A stretch of 64,000 nt of DNA from Salinibacterium sp. ZJ450. GTDB taxonomy: Bacteria > Actinomycetota > Actinomycetes > Actinomycetales > Microbacteriaceae. How positions within the stretch are numbered: position 1 is the first letter of the stretch; every line of letters starts with the position of its first letter. The notes below the pieces were generated by a model. The model was not told where the DNA came from. It saw nothing but the letters and a program-made list of their open reading frames with translations, and ran no database searches. This document shows, piece after piece, positions 21,108 through 29,673 of this stretch. The DNA is taken from assembly GCF_011751885.2 (NCBI RefSeq), contig NZ_CP061771.1:1-64000 (forward strand), in the 5' to 3' direction. Both the position numbers and the translations under genes were made by a program.

Positions 21108-22344
21108 CCGCCATCACCTCCAGCCGATCGACGATTGCCCTGGCGTCGGGGAGATCATCGGCGTTGATTGTGGACTCGACGCTGGATAGCCAGTACGGCG
21201 GCAGGTCGTCGAGCGGGATTCCGGTCTCTTCGTACACATTCGAGAGCCGGATGGGGCCGAGGCCCTGCTGCACCCCTTGGTAGATTGCCACTTCACCGTC
21301 ATAGGCGCCGACGTAGAACCGTGTCTGCGTCCACTGGTACGCGGCCACGATACCGGTGGCCACCACCGCGAGCACGAGCGCAAGCGCCACTAGCCAGGTG
21401 ATGCGGCGGCGCCGGGCTCGGCGCCGATCCTCGTCGATCAGCGCGGTGAGGTACTCCTCGCTCTCCGGCTCGAAGTGGCTGGGGTCGGGTTTGGTCGCCT
21501 TCAGCGGATGCAGCAGCAGGGTGGGCAGACGCAGCGCCGATCGTCCCGCCTCGCTTTCGTAGGTGAGCGGCTGTGCCGCGGATCCCACGATTACCGGAGT
21601 GTGCGCCGACGACTCGCCTGACTCGTCGATGTCGACGAGCACCACGGTGACATTGTCCGGCGCGCCCTGGTCGAGGCTCTCCTTCACCAGTCGGTTGGCG
21701 GCATCCTTCGTGTTCGGGTGGTGGCTGAGCGCCGATCGGATTCTGTCGTCTGTGACGTAACTGGAGAGCCCGTCGGAGCAGATCAGCCAGCGATCGCCCG
21801 GCCGGGTACGCACGATCGTGGTGTCGATCTCGGGGGAGGCGTCCACGTCGCCGAGCACGCGCATCAGCACTGATCGTCGGGGATGCACCGCCGCCTCCTC
21901 TGGCGTGATGCGGCCGCTGTCGACGAGGCGTTGCACGAACGTGTGGTCGGCGGTGACCTGGGTCAGTTCGCCGTCCCGGTAGAGGTAGATGCGCGAGTCG
22001 CCGATGTGGGCGAGCGCCATTTCGTCGCCGACCCGTAGCAGACCACTCACGGTTGTGCCCATGCCGGTGAGTTCCTGGTGCTCGAACACCGCTTCGGCGA
22101 GCAGCGAGTTAGCGGCGATCAGCGCGGATTTGAGCGCGAACTCGGCGTCTGCGGCGGACTCATACGCCTTGTCCGCGTCGATGATGCGCTTGATCGCGAT
22201 CGCCGACGCGACGTCGCCGCCGGCGTGGCCCCCCATTCCGTCGGCCACGACGAAGAGGTGCGCGCCCGCATAGCCGGAATCCTGGTTATTCGACCGGATC
22301 TTGCCGACATGCGAGACGGCGACGCTCTTGGGGTTGCTGGCCAT
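21100..22344 (-). CDS. pstP: PP2C-type Ser/Thr phosphatase PstP
   Basis: Dephosphorylates PknA, PknB and their substrates. The 414-residue product has a PPM phosphatase domain over residues 1-235 with the metal-binding motifs ADGMGGHAGGDVAS, GDSRIYLY, CSDGLSSYVTD and DNVTVVLVD. A basic linker (RRRARRRRI) precedes a transmembrane helix near residues 318-340, and an extracellular tail of about 75 residues follows. I chose ATG 22344, directly after the fhaB stop; a TTG one codon upstream is also possible. The order fhaB-pstP-rodA is standard. Confidence 0.95.
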   Translation of the reverse strand: MASNPKSVAVSHVGKIRSNNQDSGYAGAHLFVVADGMGGHAGGDVASAIAIKRIIDADKAYESAADAEFALKSALIAANSLLAEAVFEHQELTGMGTTVSGLLRVGDEMALAHIGDSRIYLYRDGELTQVTADHTFVQRLVDSGRITPEEAAVHPRRSVLMRVLGDVDASPEIDTTIVRTRPGDRWLICSDGLSSYVTDDRIRSALSHHPNTKDAANRLVKESLDQGAPDNVTVVLVDIDESGESSAHTPVIVGSAAQPLTYESEAGRSALRLPTLLLHPLKATKPDPSHFEPESEEYLTALIDEDRRRARRRRITWLVALALVLAVVATGIVAAYQWTQTRFYVGAYDGEVAIYQGVQQGLGPIRLSNVYEETGIPLDDLPPYWLSSVESTINADDLPDARAIVDRLEVMADE

Positions 22345-22347
22345 CAA

Positions 22348-22914
22348 CTACCGCCGGAGCTCAAACGTTGTGGTGCCGATCTTGACTGGCGTGTTCAACG
22401 GGACCTTGGTGGGCACGGTCACGCGGGTGCCGGCGAGGAAGGTTCCGTTGGTTGAGTCGAGATCCTGCACCATCCACTCGTTGTTCCAGAGCATCAGGCG
22501 GGCGTGGTGGGTGGATGTGTAGTCGTCGCGGATGACGAGGCCTGACTCGCTAGAGCGGCCGATGGTCACCTGTTCGCCGCCGAGTGTGATCTCCATGCCC
22601 TCCTTCGGACCGGATGTGATCACCAACCGGCTCGCCGGGGCATCGTTGGAGAATGACAGCGCTTCAGTGGGTTCGGATGCCGCGGAGGCGCGCGCCGCGA
22701 CCGGAGTGGGAGCCGGCACGGGGGCGGGCGCCGGCACCGGTGCGGCCTGCGCCGACGGGAACTGGGCGGCCGACGGCACCTCGCCGGGCGGCAGCTTGCG
22801 CGCCTTGTGCCCGAACATGTCGGTGCGCAAGGCATAGACGACGGCGAAGACGAACAGCCAGAGCAACGCCAGGAAACCCAGGCGCAGCACAAGCAGCGTC
22901 AGTTCGCTAGTCAC
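22348..22914 (-). CDS. fhaB: FHA domain membrane protein FhaB
   Basis: A 188-residue adaptor that binds phosphothreonine peptides, linking the kinases to wall-synthesis enzymes. A transmembrane helix lies near residues 8-28 (LRLGFLALLWLFVFAVVYAL), followed by an Ala/Pro-rich linker rich in PVPAPAP repeats and a C-terminal FHA domain, residues about 100-188, with GRSSESGLVI, STHHARL and DLDSTNGTFL. It overlaps fhaA by 4 bases and precedes pstP directly. Confidence 0.93.
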   Translation of the reverse strand: MTSELTLLVLRLGFLALLWLFVFAVVYALRTDMFGHKARKLPPGEVPSAAQFPSAQAAPVPAPAPVPAPTPVAARASAASEPTEALSFSNDAPASRLVITSGPKEGMEITLGGEQVTIGRSSESGLVIRDDYTSTHHARLMLWNNEWMVQDLDSTNGTFLAGTRVTVPTKVPLNTPVKIGTTTFELRR

Positions 22915-23603
22915 CGTCGGGTGTCCTGATCGGTGGGGGTGGACTGGGCAAGCACCCTGAACACAATACGGGTGCGGCCGATGTCGATGACCGAGTCGGG
23001 CTCGAGCAGGGCGCTGCGCAGCGGCTCCCCGTTCAGCTTCGAGCCGTTGGTGGAGTTCAGGTCGTTGGCCTGACCGCGGGTGCCGTCCCAGAGCACCTCG
23101 ACGTGTTTGCGCGAAATTCCGGGGTCATCCACGGTGATGTCGGCTTCGGAGCCGCGGCCGATGACCGTGCGGCCCTTGGCGAGCGGATAGCGCTTGCCCG
23201 CGACATCCAGAACCGGCGTCCAAGCCACCTGACCCTGCACGCTCACGGAGTCGACCTGCAGGATGCCCTCTGTGAGGTTGTCGCGCTCGACCAGCTTGAT
23301 CGAGATGCCGCCGGAGAAGGAGTAGTGCTGGGCGGTGGCGTGTCGCTGCACCTGCCCGATGAGTTCGTCGATCAGCGCCGGCCCGAGGTTCGCCATGCGC
23401 GCATAGTCGTGGCGCGACAGGCCGACCGTGAACTGGTTTGGCACCAGAATGCGGTCGCGCGCGACGACCGCGGCCTTCGTGTCGAGCTCGCGTCGGAGCG
23501 CGCTTGTGATCTCGAGAGGCTGCAGTCCGCTTTTGAACGTCTTCGCAAAGGCGCCGTTGACAGCCCTCTCGAGACCTCGTTCGAAATTGTCCAGTAGACC
23601 CAA
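22911..23603 (-). CDS. fhaA: DUF3662 and FHA domain protein FhaA
   Basis: First gene of the growth operon. The 230-residue product has an N-terminal DUF3662 domain (MGLLDNFERGLERAVNGAF, ALRRELDTKA, VPNQFTVGLS) and a C-terminal FHA domain with IGRGSEADITVDDPGISRKH and DLNSTNGSKLNG. In mycobacteria FhaA binds phosphorylated MviN and influences wall synthesis; the same role is inferred here. The start is a TTG with GGGGAAG just upstream. It is cytoplasmic and divergent from the tRNA-Leu gene. Confidence 0.92.
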   Translation of the reverse strand: MGLLDNFERGLERAVNGAFAKTFKSGLQPLEITSALRRELDTKAAVVARDRILVPNQFTVGLSRHDYARMANLGPALIDELIGQVQRHATAQHYSFSGGISIKLVERDNLTEGILQVDSVSVQGQVAWTPVLDVAGKRYPLAKGRTVIGRGSEADITVDDPGISRKHVEVLWDGTRGQANDLNSTNGSKLNGEPLRSALLEPDSVIDIGRTRIVFRVLAQSTPTDQDTRR

Positions 23604-23677
23604 AGACTTCCCCGCTCGGCCAGATGTTCCTCACTGATGTTAGTGGGTAGCGCTGAAAGCGAGGCTGAAGACTGTGG

Positions 23678-23683
23678 TAATCT
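23678..23683 (+). promoter_or_regulatory. Possible tRNA-Leu -10 element
   Basis: TAATCT, preceded by TGG as an extended -10, lies 29 bases before tRNA-Leu. A weak CTGAAA -35 candidate lies at 23653-23658. The assignment rests only on consensus match and position. Confidence 0.35.
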
Positions 23684-23712
23684 CGCTGAGTTGGTTCGTA
23701 AGGGCCATGTGA

Positions 23713-23796
23713 GCGCGAGTGGCGGAATTGGCAGACGCGCTGGCTTCAGGTGCCAGTGCTCGAAAGGGCGTGGGGGTTCAAGTCCCCCCTCGCGCA
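23713..23796 (+). tRNA. tRNA-Leu (anticodon CAG)
   Basis: An 84-base class-II tRNA: acceptor GCGCGAG with CTCGCGC, anticodon stem CTGGC/GCCAG around TTCAGGT, a long variable arm, and T arm GGGGGTTCAAGTCCCCC. The anticodon CAG reads leucine CTG codons, the main leucine codon in this GC-rich window. The 3' CCA is not encoded. Confidence 0.97.
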
Positions 23797-23806
23797 CTCA
23801 CAGATT

Positions 23807-23838
23807 AGAAGGCCGACCGGGTTCCCGGTCGGCCTTCT
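23807..23838 (+). terminator. Terminator after tRNA-Leu
   Basis: A perfect 15-base inverted repeat, AGAAGGCCGACCGGG and CCCGGTCGGCCTTCT, starts 10 bases after tRNA-Leu and is followed by TGCATTT. The pattern fits an intrinsic terminator; it could also serve the converging kinase gene on the other strand. Confidence 0.8.
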
Positions 23839-23869
23839 TGCATTTCGGTCGATGGGTCGATTGTGGGGG

Positions 23870-24559
23870 CTAGCCGCCGGAGACGACCAGGTCGGCGCGG
23901 TCGCGCGTTGACTCGATCAGCAGCGCGTTGACACCATCGACCGATTCGGCCCAGGCTTGTGCGGCTTCGGGGGAGCGGCCGTGGCGTTCGTGCCGGTCGA
24001 CCAGTCGGCGCAACCGTTCGTCGGAGGACGTGTCGCAGTACCAGGCTTCGGCGAGCAGCCCGTGGATGGCAGACCAGGGTTTCTGATCGACGAGCAGGTA
24101 GTTGCCCTCCACCACGACGATCTCGGCCTCCGGCAGCACGACAAGCTCGGCCGCGATCCCTTCGTCGACTCTCCGGTCAAAGCTCGGCGCATAGACCGGG
24201 TGATCGAGTTCCACCAGCAGCCGGCCGAGCAGGGCGACGAAGCCCCAGCCGTCGAAGGTGTCGATGGCGCCCTTGCGGTCGTGGTTGCCGAGCCGGTCGA
24301 GGGTCGCGTTGGCCAGGTGGAAGCCGTCCATCGGCAGGTAGGCGGCACGTTCGATCGACGACTGCTCGCCAGCGAGCAGCTGGTTCAGCCGCTCCACCAG
24401 CCCCCGCGCAACCGTGGTCTTGCCGGCCCCCGGGCTCCCGGTGATGCCGAGGATCACCCGCTGCCCCGGACGCATCAGCCCGATCGCCCGCTGGGCGAGC
24501 GCATCCAATTGTGCGACGGGGATGACGGATGCCGCGGCCTCCTGATCAGGATGAGACAC
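23870..24559 (-). CDS. P-loop nucleoside/sugar kinase, FrcK/uridine-kinase-like
   Basis: A 229-residue P-loop kinase of the uridine kinase/pantothenate kinase superfamily. Walker A is GITGSPGAGKTTVA; further family marks are PMDGFHLANATLD, YAPSFDRRVDEG and VVVEGNYLLVDQ. The same type of gene ends the frcBCAK fructose operon of Sinorhizobium meliloti, where FrcK is a putative kinase. Here it is the last gene after an ABC importer and an epimerase, so phosphorylation of the imported or epimerised sugar is a reasonable inference. The open frame runs upstream into the epimerase gene; GTG 24559, giving a 14-base overlap, yields the natural start MSHPDQEAA. Confidence 0.8.
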   Translation of the reverse strand: MSHPDQEAAASVIPVAQLDALAQRAIGLMRPGQRVILGITGSPGAGKTTVARGLVERLNQLLAGEQSSIERAAYLPMDGFHLANATLDRLGNHDRKGAIDTFDGWGFVALLGRLLVELDHPVYAPSFDRRVDEGIAAELVVLPEAEIVVVEGNYLLVDQKPWSAIHGLLAEAWYCDTSSDERLRRLVDRHERHGRSPEAAQAWAESVDGVNALLIESTRDRADLVVSGG

Positions 24560-25418
24560 GGTTGCCGCCCAGGGCGGTGCGCAGGTAGTCGTGCGCGTGC
24601 GCGGCCAGCTCCGGGCCGTCGTCCCACAGGTTGCGCCAGATGGCGAGGTCGTTGGACAGGGTGGGCGACACGATCGCGGACGAGAACGACTCGAAGGTAA
24701 TCGCACCGGTGTAGCCGATGTCGACCAGGGCGTGGAAGAACGAGATGAAGTCCAGGTGCCCGCTGCCGAGGTAGCCGCGGTGGTTCTCGCCGACGTGCAC
24801 GTAGCCGAGCCGGTCGCCGGCGAGCATGATCGGCCGCACGAAATCGTCCTCCTCGATGTTCATGTGATAGCTGTCGAGGTGGATCAGCACGTTGTCCTCC
24901 CCGATGTCATCGGCGAGGGCGAGGGCCTGGCTCGCCGTGTTGACCACGTTGGTCTCGTACCGGTTGCAGACCTCGAGGCCGAGCGTCATGTTCTTCGTCG
25001 CCGCCTCCTTGGCGAGGTCGCGCAGCACGGCGACGACGTTGTTGCGGCCGGCCGTGCTGAGCGGGTGCCCGTACTTACCGAGCGCGCTGTAGAGCGCCCC
25101 GGTGAAGTGGGTGCCGCCCAGCTCGTGGGTGATCCGCAGCGAGTCCTCGAGCAGCTTCGCGCCGCGGGCGACCACGGCAGAATCCTCGCTTGATACGTCG
25201 GCGTCGAAGGCGAGTCCGCGAGAGCAGACGATGCCGAGCGAGGCGGCCTCGAGCGCCGACTTCGCCGCCGCGACATCCAGATTCACCGCGTCATGCAGTG
25301 ACAGCTCGAGCAGGTCGAAGCCGGCTTTCTTCGCCTCACCGACGGTGTACTCGACCTCGGCGGGCGTGGTTCCGCCGGAGAAAACGAGCGCGTGGACACC
25401 CAATTTGTTGTTCAACAT
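24546..25418 (-). CDS. Sugar phosphate isomerase/epimerase, ketose 3-epimerase-like
   Basis: A 290-residue TIM-barrel enzyme of the AP-endonuclease-2 fold. It resembles the D-tagatose/D-psicose 3-epimerases: metal and catalytic ligands appear as the Glu in GLEVCNRYE, Asp-Ser-Tyr-His in HLDSYHMN, a His in HVGENHRG and the last Glu in AITFESFSSA. The start MLNNKLGVHALVFSGG fits the family. It lies between the ATPase and the kinase of the sugar import operon, 31 bases from the ATPase. The likely reaction is C3 epimerisation of an imported ketose such as allulose or tagatose; the true substrate is unknown. Confidence 0.82.
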   Translation of the reverse strand: MLNNKLGVHALVFSGGTTPAEVEYTVGEAKKAGFDLLELSLHDAVNLDVAAAKSALEAASLGIVCSRGLAFDADVSSEDSAVVARGAKLLEDSLRITHELGGTHFTGALYSALGKYGHPLSTAGRNNVVAVLRDLAKEAATKNMTLGLEVCNRYETNVVNTASQALALADDIGEDNVLIHLDSYHMNIEEDDFVRPIMLAGDRLGYVHVGENHRGYLGSGHLDFISFFHALVDIGYTGAITFESFSSAIVSPTLSNDLAIWRNLWDDGPELAAHAHDYLRTALGGNRVSS

Positions 25419-25449
25419 GTGGTTCCTTCGTGACTGGTGGGCAGGTGCC

Positions 25450-26235
25450 CTAGGCGGCTTTCGCGCCGGTGATCAGGGCGACGAGTTCGTCGCCGGATGT
25501 CTCTGTGGTGCGGCGCTCAGCCACGGCCAGCCCGCCGCGCATCACCCAGACATGGTTCGACAGGCGCATCACCTGTTCGAAGTTGTGGCTGATCAGCAGC
25601 ACCGCGACCCCGGAATCACGGAGGGTGTTGATGACCTTCTCCACGCGTGCGGTCTCCTGCACGCCGAGAGCCGCCGTGGGCTCATCCATGATCACGATCC
25701 TGCTGCCGTAGCCGGCCGCCCGGGCGATGGCAACGGCCTGCCGCTGGCCGCCGGACAGCCGTCGAACTCTGTTGCTAACGGGTGGTGCATTGACCGCGAG
25801 ATTACCGAGCTGGGTGCTGGCGCTGGCTTTCATCTGTTTGCGGTCCAGCGTGCGGAACGGTCCGAAGCCGCGGGTGATCTCGCGCCCGAGGAAGAAGTTC
25901 TGCCAGACGGCGAGCTCCTCGACCAGCGCGAGGTTCTGGTGCACGGTCTCGATACCGTGCTTGCGCGCCAGGTTGGGGGTTTCAAACGTGACATCCTCAC
26001 CATCCAGCCGGATGGTGCCGGAGTCGGGCCGGTGCACGCCGGAGAGGCAGCGCACGAGGGTCGACTTGCCGGCCCCGTTGTCGCCGATGAGTGCGGTGAT
26101 CTCGCCGCGCCGCATCTGGATCGAGGCGCCCTTCAGGGCGTGTACCCCGCCGAACGACTTGGTGATCTCGGTTGCCGACAGGATGATGTCGGAGCCGGCC
26201 TTGGTCGGCGTGGCCGCTGCTGCTGTATCGGTCAT
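25450..26235 (-). CDS. Sugar ABC transporter ATP-binding protein (FrcA-like)
   Basis: A single-domain ABC ATPase of 261 residues that powers the sugar importer. Walker A is GDNGAGKSTLVRCL, the signature is LSGGQRQAVAIARA, Walker B is RIVIMDEPTAALG and the switch histidine is in LLISHNFEQ. The single domain, instead of the doubled RbsA type, matches the FrcA subgroup. The frame extends far upstream inside the permease gene, but ATG 26235 with AGAAGA just before it overlaps the permease stop by 4 bases and gives MTDTAAAATP. Confidence 0.92.
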   Translation of the reverse strand: MTDTAAAATPTKAGSDIILSATEITKSFGGVHALKGASIQMRRGEITALIGDNGAGKSTLVRCLSGVHRPDSGTIRLDGEDVTFETPNLARKHGIETVHQNLALVEELAVWQNFFLGREITRGFGPFRTLDRKQMKASASTQLGNLAVNAPPVSNRVRRLSGGQRQAVAIARAAGYGSRIVIMDEPTAALGVQETARVEKVINTLRDSGVAVLLISHNFEQVMRLSNHVWVMRGGLAVAERRTTETSGDELVALITGAKAA

Positions 26236-27212
26236 TTCTTCTGGTACCTCGTGAGTAGGGCTGCCAGGACCACGACGAGTCCGACGGCGAGCGGCTGGTA
26301 GAACTGGGACACGCCGAGCAGAGTGAGGCCGTTGGCGAGGGCCGTCAGCAGCAGGGCGCCGATGATGGGCCCGCCGATCCGTGCCTTGCCGCCGGTGAGG
26401 CTCACGCCGCCAAGTACCACTGCGGCAATGGAGTTGAGCAGGAAGCCCGTGTTGATCGCCGGTTCCGCGGCGCCCACTCTCGCCACCAGCAGGATCGCGG
26501 CGACACCCGCGAGCCCGGCGGAGATGAGGTAGACCACAATGCGAACCTTGGCCACGGCGATGCCGTTGGCCACGGAACTCTCCTCGTTCCCACCGACCGC
26601 TTGCACGTGCAGGCCGAACCGAGTTCGGAACATCACCCACCAGGTGAGAACCCCGATGATCGCGGCGAGGATGATCGGGAATCCGAAGATCCCGATCGAT
26701 CCGGTGGTCAGGGTCAGCAGTTCGGTGCTGTTGACGGTGATCGGCTTGCCGTCTGACACGATGAGTGAGAGACCTGTGGCCACCCCCAGGGTTCCTAACG
26801 TGGCGATGAAGTCAGTGACTTTGCCCTTGGCAATCAGTAAGCCGTTGATCAACCCGATGGCCCCGGCCGCCACGAGAGCCACGAGCGCCGCGAGCCAAAA
26901 GCCGAGTCCGGCTTGCCAAGCCAGCCCGAAGCTGATCGCGCCGAAGGTCATCGTTGCCGCGATCGACAGGTCGATACCGCCGGTGGTGATGACGAACGCC
27001 TGGGCGATCGCCAGCACCACCAGGATGGCGGCGGCCACGAGCATGGCGCGGATGTTGCCGAGCGTCAGGAAGGTCGGGCTGAGGATCGAGAAGACGATCA
27101 CCAGCACCACCAGCCCGATCGGGGCGGCGTGCTCTGCCCAGAAACTGAGCTGTCGTGCGTTGTCGACCAGTGAGGTCATCGCTTTCGGTCGTGTTGCTTC
27201 AGCGGTACTCAT
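26232..27212 (-). CDS. Sugar ABC transporter permease (FrcC/RbsC-like)
   Basis: An integral membrane permease of the BPD_transp_2 (branched-chain/ribose) type, about 326 residues and 8-10 hydrophobic segments. Characteristic stretches are VITTGGIDLSIAATMTFGAI, GLINGLLIAKGKVTDFIATLG, and the C-terminal AVVLGGVSLTGGKARIGGP. It forms the channel for the ATPase encoded next. ATG 27212 was chosen; an in-frame GTG three codons upstream is possible. The binding protein gene ends 31 bases upstream. Confidence 0.92.
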   Translation of the reverse strand: MSTAEATRPKAMTSLVDNARQLSFWAEHAAPIGLVVLVIVFSILSPTFLTLGNIRAMLVAAAILVVLAIAQAFVITTGGIDLSIAATMTFGAISFGLAWQAGLGFWLAALVALVAAGAIGLINGLLIAKGKVTDFIATLGTLGVATGLSLIVSDGKPITVNSTELLTLTTGSIGIFGFPIILAAIIGVLTWWVMFRTRFGLHVQAVGGNEESSVANGIAVAKVRIVVYLISAGLAGVAAILLVARVGAAEPAINTGFLLNSIAAVVLGGVSLTGGKARIGGPIIGALLLTALANGLTLLGVSQFYQPLAVGLVVVLAALLTRYQKK

Positions 27213-27242
27213 GATGTTCACCGTTCTCGATGCTCGGCGAGG

Positions 27243-28292
27243 CTACTCGGCCAGCAGGTCGGTCAGCGGGTTCTCGAACTCTTCGAACGGCTGCGGGAAT
27301 GCCGCGATGGCGTCGGCAGCGACATCCTTCGTGACCAGGGCGGTCGGCGATTCGATGTTCTCCGGCAGGGTCTCGCCGCCGGCGACCACCTCGCAGGCCT
27401 GGACGCCGAGCGATCCGATGGCGTACGGGTACTGGGCGACGGTTGCGGTCAGGCCGCCCGCCTCCACAGACTCGAGCGCGTCCTGGTTGCCGTCCACGCT
27501 GACCACGACGATCTGGCCGGTGAGTCCGGCATTCTCGATTGCCTTCACAATGCCGAGACCCATGTCGTCATTCGCGGCGAAGAACGCCGTGACGTTCGGG
27601 TTGGCGGCAATGATGTCGGTCGCCGCGGTGAGAGCCAGCTCGCGCTTCCAATCCGCTGCGGATTCCTGCACAACGGTGAGTGTGTCGCCGACCGCCTCCT
27701 TGAACCCGTCGATTCGGGCGGCGCTGGTCACGTCTCCGGCGATGCCGCCGATGATGGCAACTTCAGAGGATGCCGGCACCTGCTCCACCACGAAGTCGCC
27801 GGCCTTGCCGCCGGCCGCACCGTTGTCGGTGCCGATGTATGTCGCAATGTCGAGGTTCGCGGTCTCCGCAGCGTCGGGATCGATGGGGCTGTCGATGTTG
27901 ACGATGGCCTTACCGGCGGAGGAGATCTGGCTGAGTGCCTGCACCAGGTTGGTGCCGCTGATGGGATTCACGATGTAGCAGCCGAAGTCCTGCCCGGCGA
28001 GGGCGGTGAGCTTGTCGGCCTGGCCGGTAGTGTCGCCGATATCGGCGGCGGCCTGCACCGTGACGTCCACGCCGTCTTGCTCCGCAGTGTCGTTGATGCC
28101 GTCTTCCATCGCCTGGAAGAACGGGTTGTCGAGGCCCTTGATCACGGCGGCGACCTTGTCCGAGGAGGGAGCTTCGGTGGTGCCGCCCCCGCCGTCACCT
28201 CCCGTCGCGCAGCCCGCCAGGACGAGAGCGAGAGCTCCGATTGGAACGGTGACGCGCATGAGGTGCGTCCATCTTGCATCTTTGCTTGACAT
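27243..28292 (-). CDS. Sugar ABC transporter substrate-binding lipoprotein (FrcB-like)
   Basis: A 349-residue periplasmic-binding-type lipoprotein. The signal peptide ends with the lipobox LVLAGC, followed by a Gly-rich linker and the mature domain starting near KVAAVIKGLDNPFFQAMEDG, typical of the RbsB/FrcB family of sugar-binding proteins. Further family features are YIVNPISGTNLVQAL and FFAANDDMGLGIVKAI. It delivers the sugar to the permease. ATG 28292 is preferred because GAGG lies 9 bases upstream. It is the first gene of the import operon and is divergent from the ROK regulator gene. Confidence 0.92.
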   Translation of the reverse strand: MSSKDARWTHLMRVTVPIGALALVLAGCATGGDGGGGTTEAPSSDKVAAVIKGLDNPFFQAMEDGINDTAEQDGVDVTVQAAADIGDTTGQADKLTALAGQDFGCYIVNPISGTNLVQALSQISSAGKAIVNIDSPIDPDAAETANLDIATYIGTDNGAAGGKAGDFVVEQVPASSEVAIIGGIAGDVTSAARIDGFKEAVGDTLTVVQESAADWKRELALTAATDIIAANPNVTAFFAANDDMGLGIVKAIENAGLTGQIVVVSVDGNQDALESVEAGGLTATVAQYPYAIGSLGVQACEVVAGGETLPENIESPTALVTKDVAADAIAAFPQPFEEFENPLTDLLAE

Positions 28293-28354
28293 CTTCTTCA
28301 TCCTCAGCGAGGTCAGTGGCACCACTATGTGCCGGTGGAGTCAAACTACGACAC

Positions 28355-28379
28355 CTTTTGTGTGGACGCAACCCAAAAG
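28355..28379. promoter_or_regulatory. Candidate ROK operator between binding protein and regulator
   Basis: CTTTTG at 28355-28360 and CAAAAG at 28374-28379 form a 6-base inverted repeat with a 13-base spacer in the divergent promoter region. The layout suits a dimeric ROK repressor. TAATAT at 28407-28412 is a likely -10 for the regulator gene. Confidence 0.4.
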
Positions 28380-28417
28380 TAGCGGTAAGTTTTCTCGTGA
28401 AACGGCTAATATGCCGA

Positions 28418-29623
28418 ATGATCACCCCGACAGCAATGGAGCTTTTCTTGACTTCAATCGATGGCCGACCGCTGATGGGGGACGTCCTCACGCTCTTCCG
28501 CAAGCACGGGGAGCTGAGCCGCACCGACGTGATCGAGATGTCCGGCCTGTCCAGGTCGACCGTGAACCAGCGATTGACCGCGCTCTTCGCGTCGAATCTC
28601 ATCACGCCGATCGAAGGGGGAGAGTCGACCGGCGGCCGCCCGTCCAGTCGGTTCGTGTTCAACAAGAACCGTGGGGTGCTGCTCACCGCGGACATCGGCG
28701 CCTCGGGGTTCACGGTCGCGGTCTGCGATCTGGCCGGCACACCGCTGCGGAGCGCCGCAGGGGTGATCAACGTGTGGGAGGGCCCAGCGCGCGTGCTGCA
28801 GACGGTGCAGGATGCCGTCGAGAGTCTGCGTGATGACGCCGAAGTCTGTGGGATCGGGATCGGGGTTCCCGGTCCGGTCGAGTTCGCGGCGGGGCGGGTG
28901 GTCAATCCGCCGATCATGACCGGCTGGGACCGGTTCGACATCGCCGGCTGGTTCTCCCAGCGGTATTCCGGGCCGGTGATCGTCGAGAACGACGCCAATG
29001 CCCGCGCCGTGGCGGAGTCGCGCACCCGGCAGGTCGACAATCTGATCAGCCTGAAAATCGGCACCGGAATCGGCGCGGGTCTCGTGTTCAACGGTCAGAT
29101 CATCCGGGGCAGCGAGGGCGCAGCCGGAGACATCGGTCACACCAGGGCGGCGCCGGCGAACGACAGCTCTGCTCCGCACTGCCGCTGCGGGAACGTCGGC
29201 TGCGTGGAGGCATATGCCGGTGGGTGGGCGATCATGCGGGATCTCGCCGAGCACGGCATCGCCACCGAACACACCGCCGACGTGGTCGCGCTGGTGCGGC
29301 AAGGCAACTTCGATGCGGTGCGGCTGGTGCGGCAGGCGGGGCGGGTGCTCGGCGATGCGGTTGCCGGGCTGGTCAGCATCCTGAACCCGGCGATGATCGT
29401 GGTGTCTGGGCAACTGGCCGAATGCGACGAAGTGCTGCTGTCTGGGGTGCGCGAACGGGTCTACCAGCGGGCGCTGCCGCTCGCCACCCGCAATCTGCAG
29501 ATCGCGACATCCGACCTGCGAGAACTGGCCGGGGTCTCGGGGCTCGCGCTCATCGCGGCCGATCAGATCTTCGGCACGGCGGCCGTCGACGACCTGCTCG
29601 GCGCCGCGTCGCTGGCGCGCTGA
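28418..29623 (+). CDS. ROK family transcriptional regulator
   Basis: A NagC/XylR-type repressor of about 401 residues. The N-terminus has a winged helix-turn-helix (LSRTDVIEMSGLSRSTVNQR), followed by a ROK sugar-kinase-like domain with DIGASGFTVAVCDLAG, GVPGPVEF, ENDANARAVAE and KIGTGIGAGL. The zinc site CXCGXXGCXE appears as CRCGNVGCVEAY. It is divergent from the sugar ABC operon, as FrcR is from frcBCAK, so it probably represses that operon until the sugar binds. ATG 28418 is preferred because TAATAT ends 5 bases before it; ATG 28436 is the alternative. Confidence 0.88.
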   Translation: MITPTAMELFLTSIDGRPLMGDVLTLFRKHGELSRTDVIEMSGLSRSTVNQRLTALFASNLITPIEGGESTGGRPSSRFVFNKNRGVLLTADIGASGFTVAVCDLAGTPLRSAAGVINVWEGPARVLQTVQDAVESLRDDAEVCGIGIGVPGPVEFAAGRVVNPPIMTGWDRFDIAGWFSQRYSGPVIVENDANARAVAESRTRQVDNLISLKIGTGIGAGLVFNGQIIRGSEGAAGDIGHTRAAPANDSSAPHCRCGNVGCVEAYAGGWAIMRDLAEHGIATEHTADVVALVRQGNFDAVRLVRQAGRVLGDAVAGLVSILNPAMIVVSGQLAECDEVLLSGVRERVYQRALPLATRNLQIATSDLRELAGVSGLALIAADQIFGTAAVDDLLGAASLAR

Positions 29624-29673
29624 GCGTTGTCTCGTCGGGACTTCATGGATGTCGCAAGCCTTATGTTTATGAC

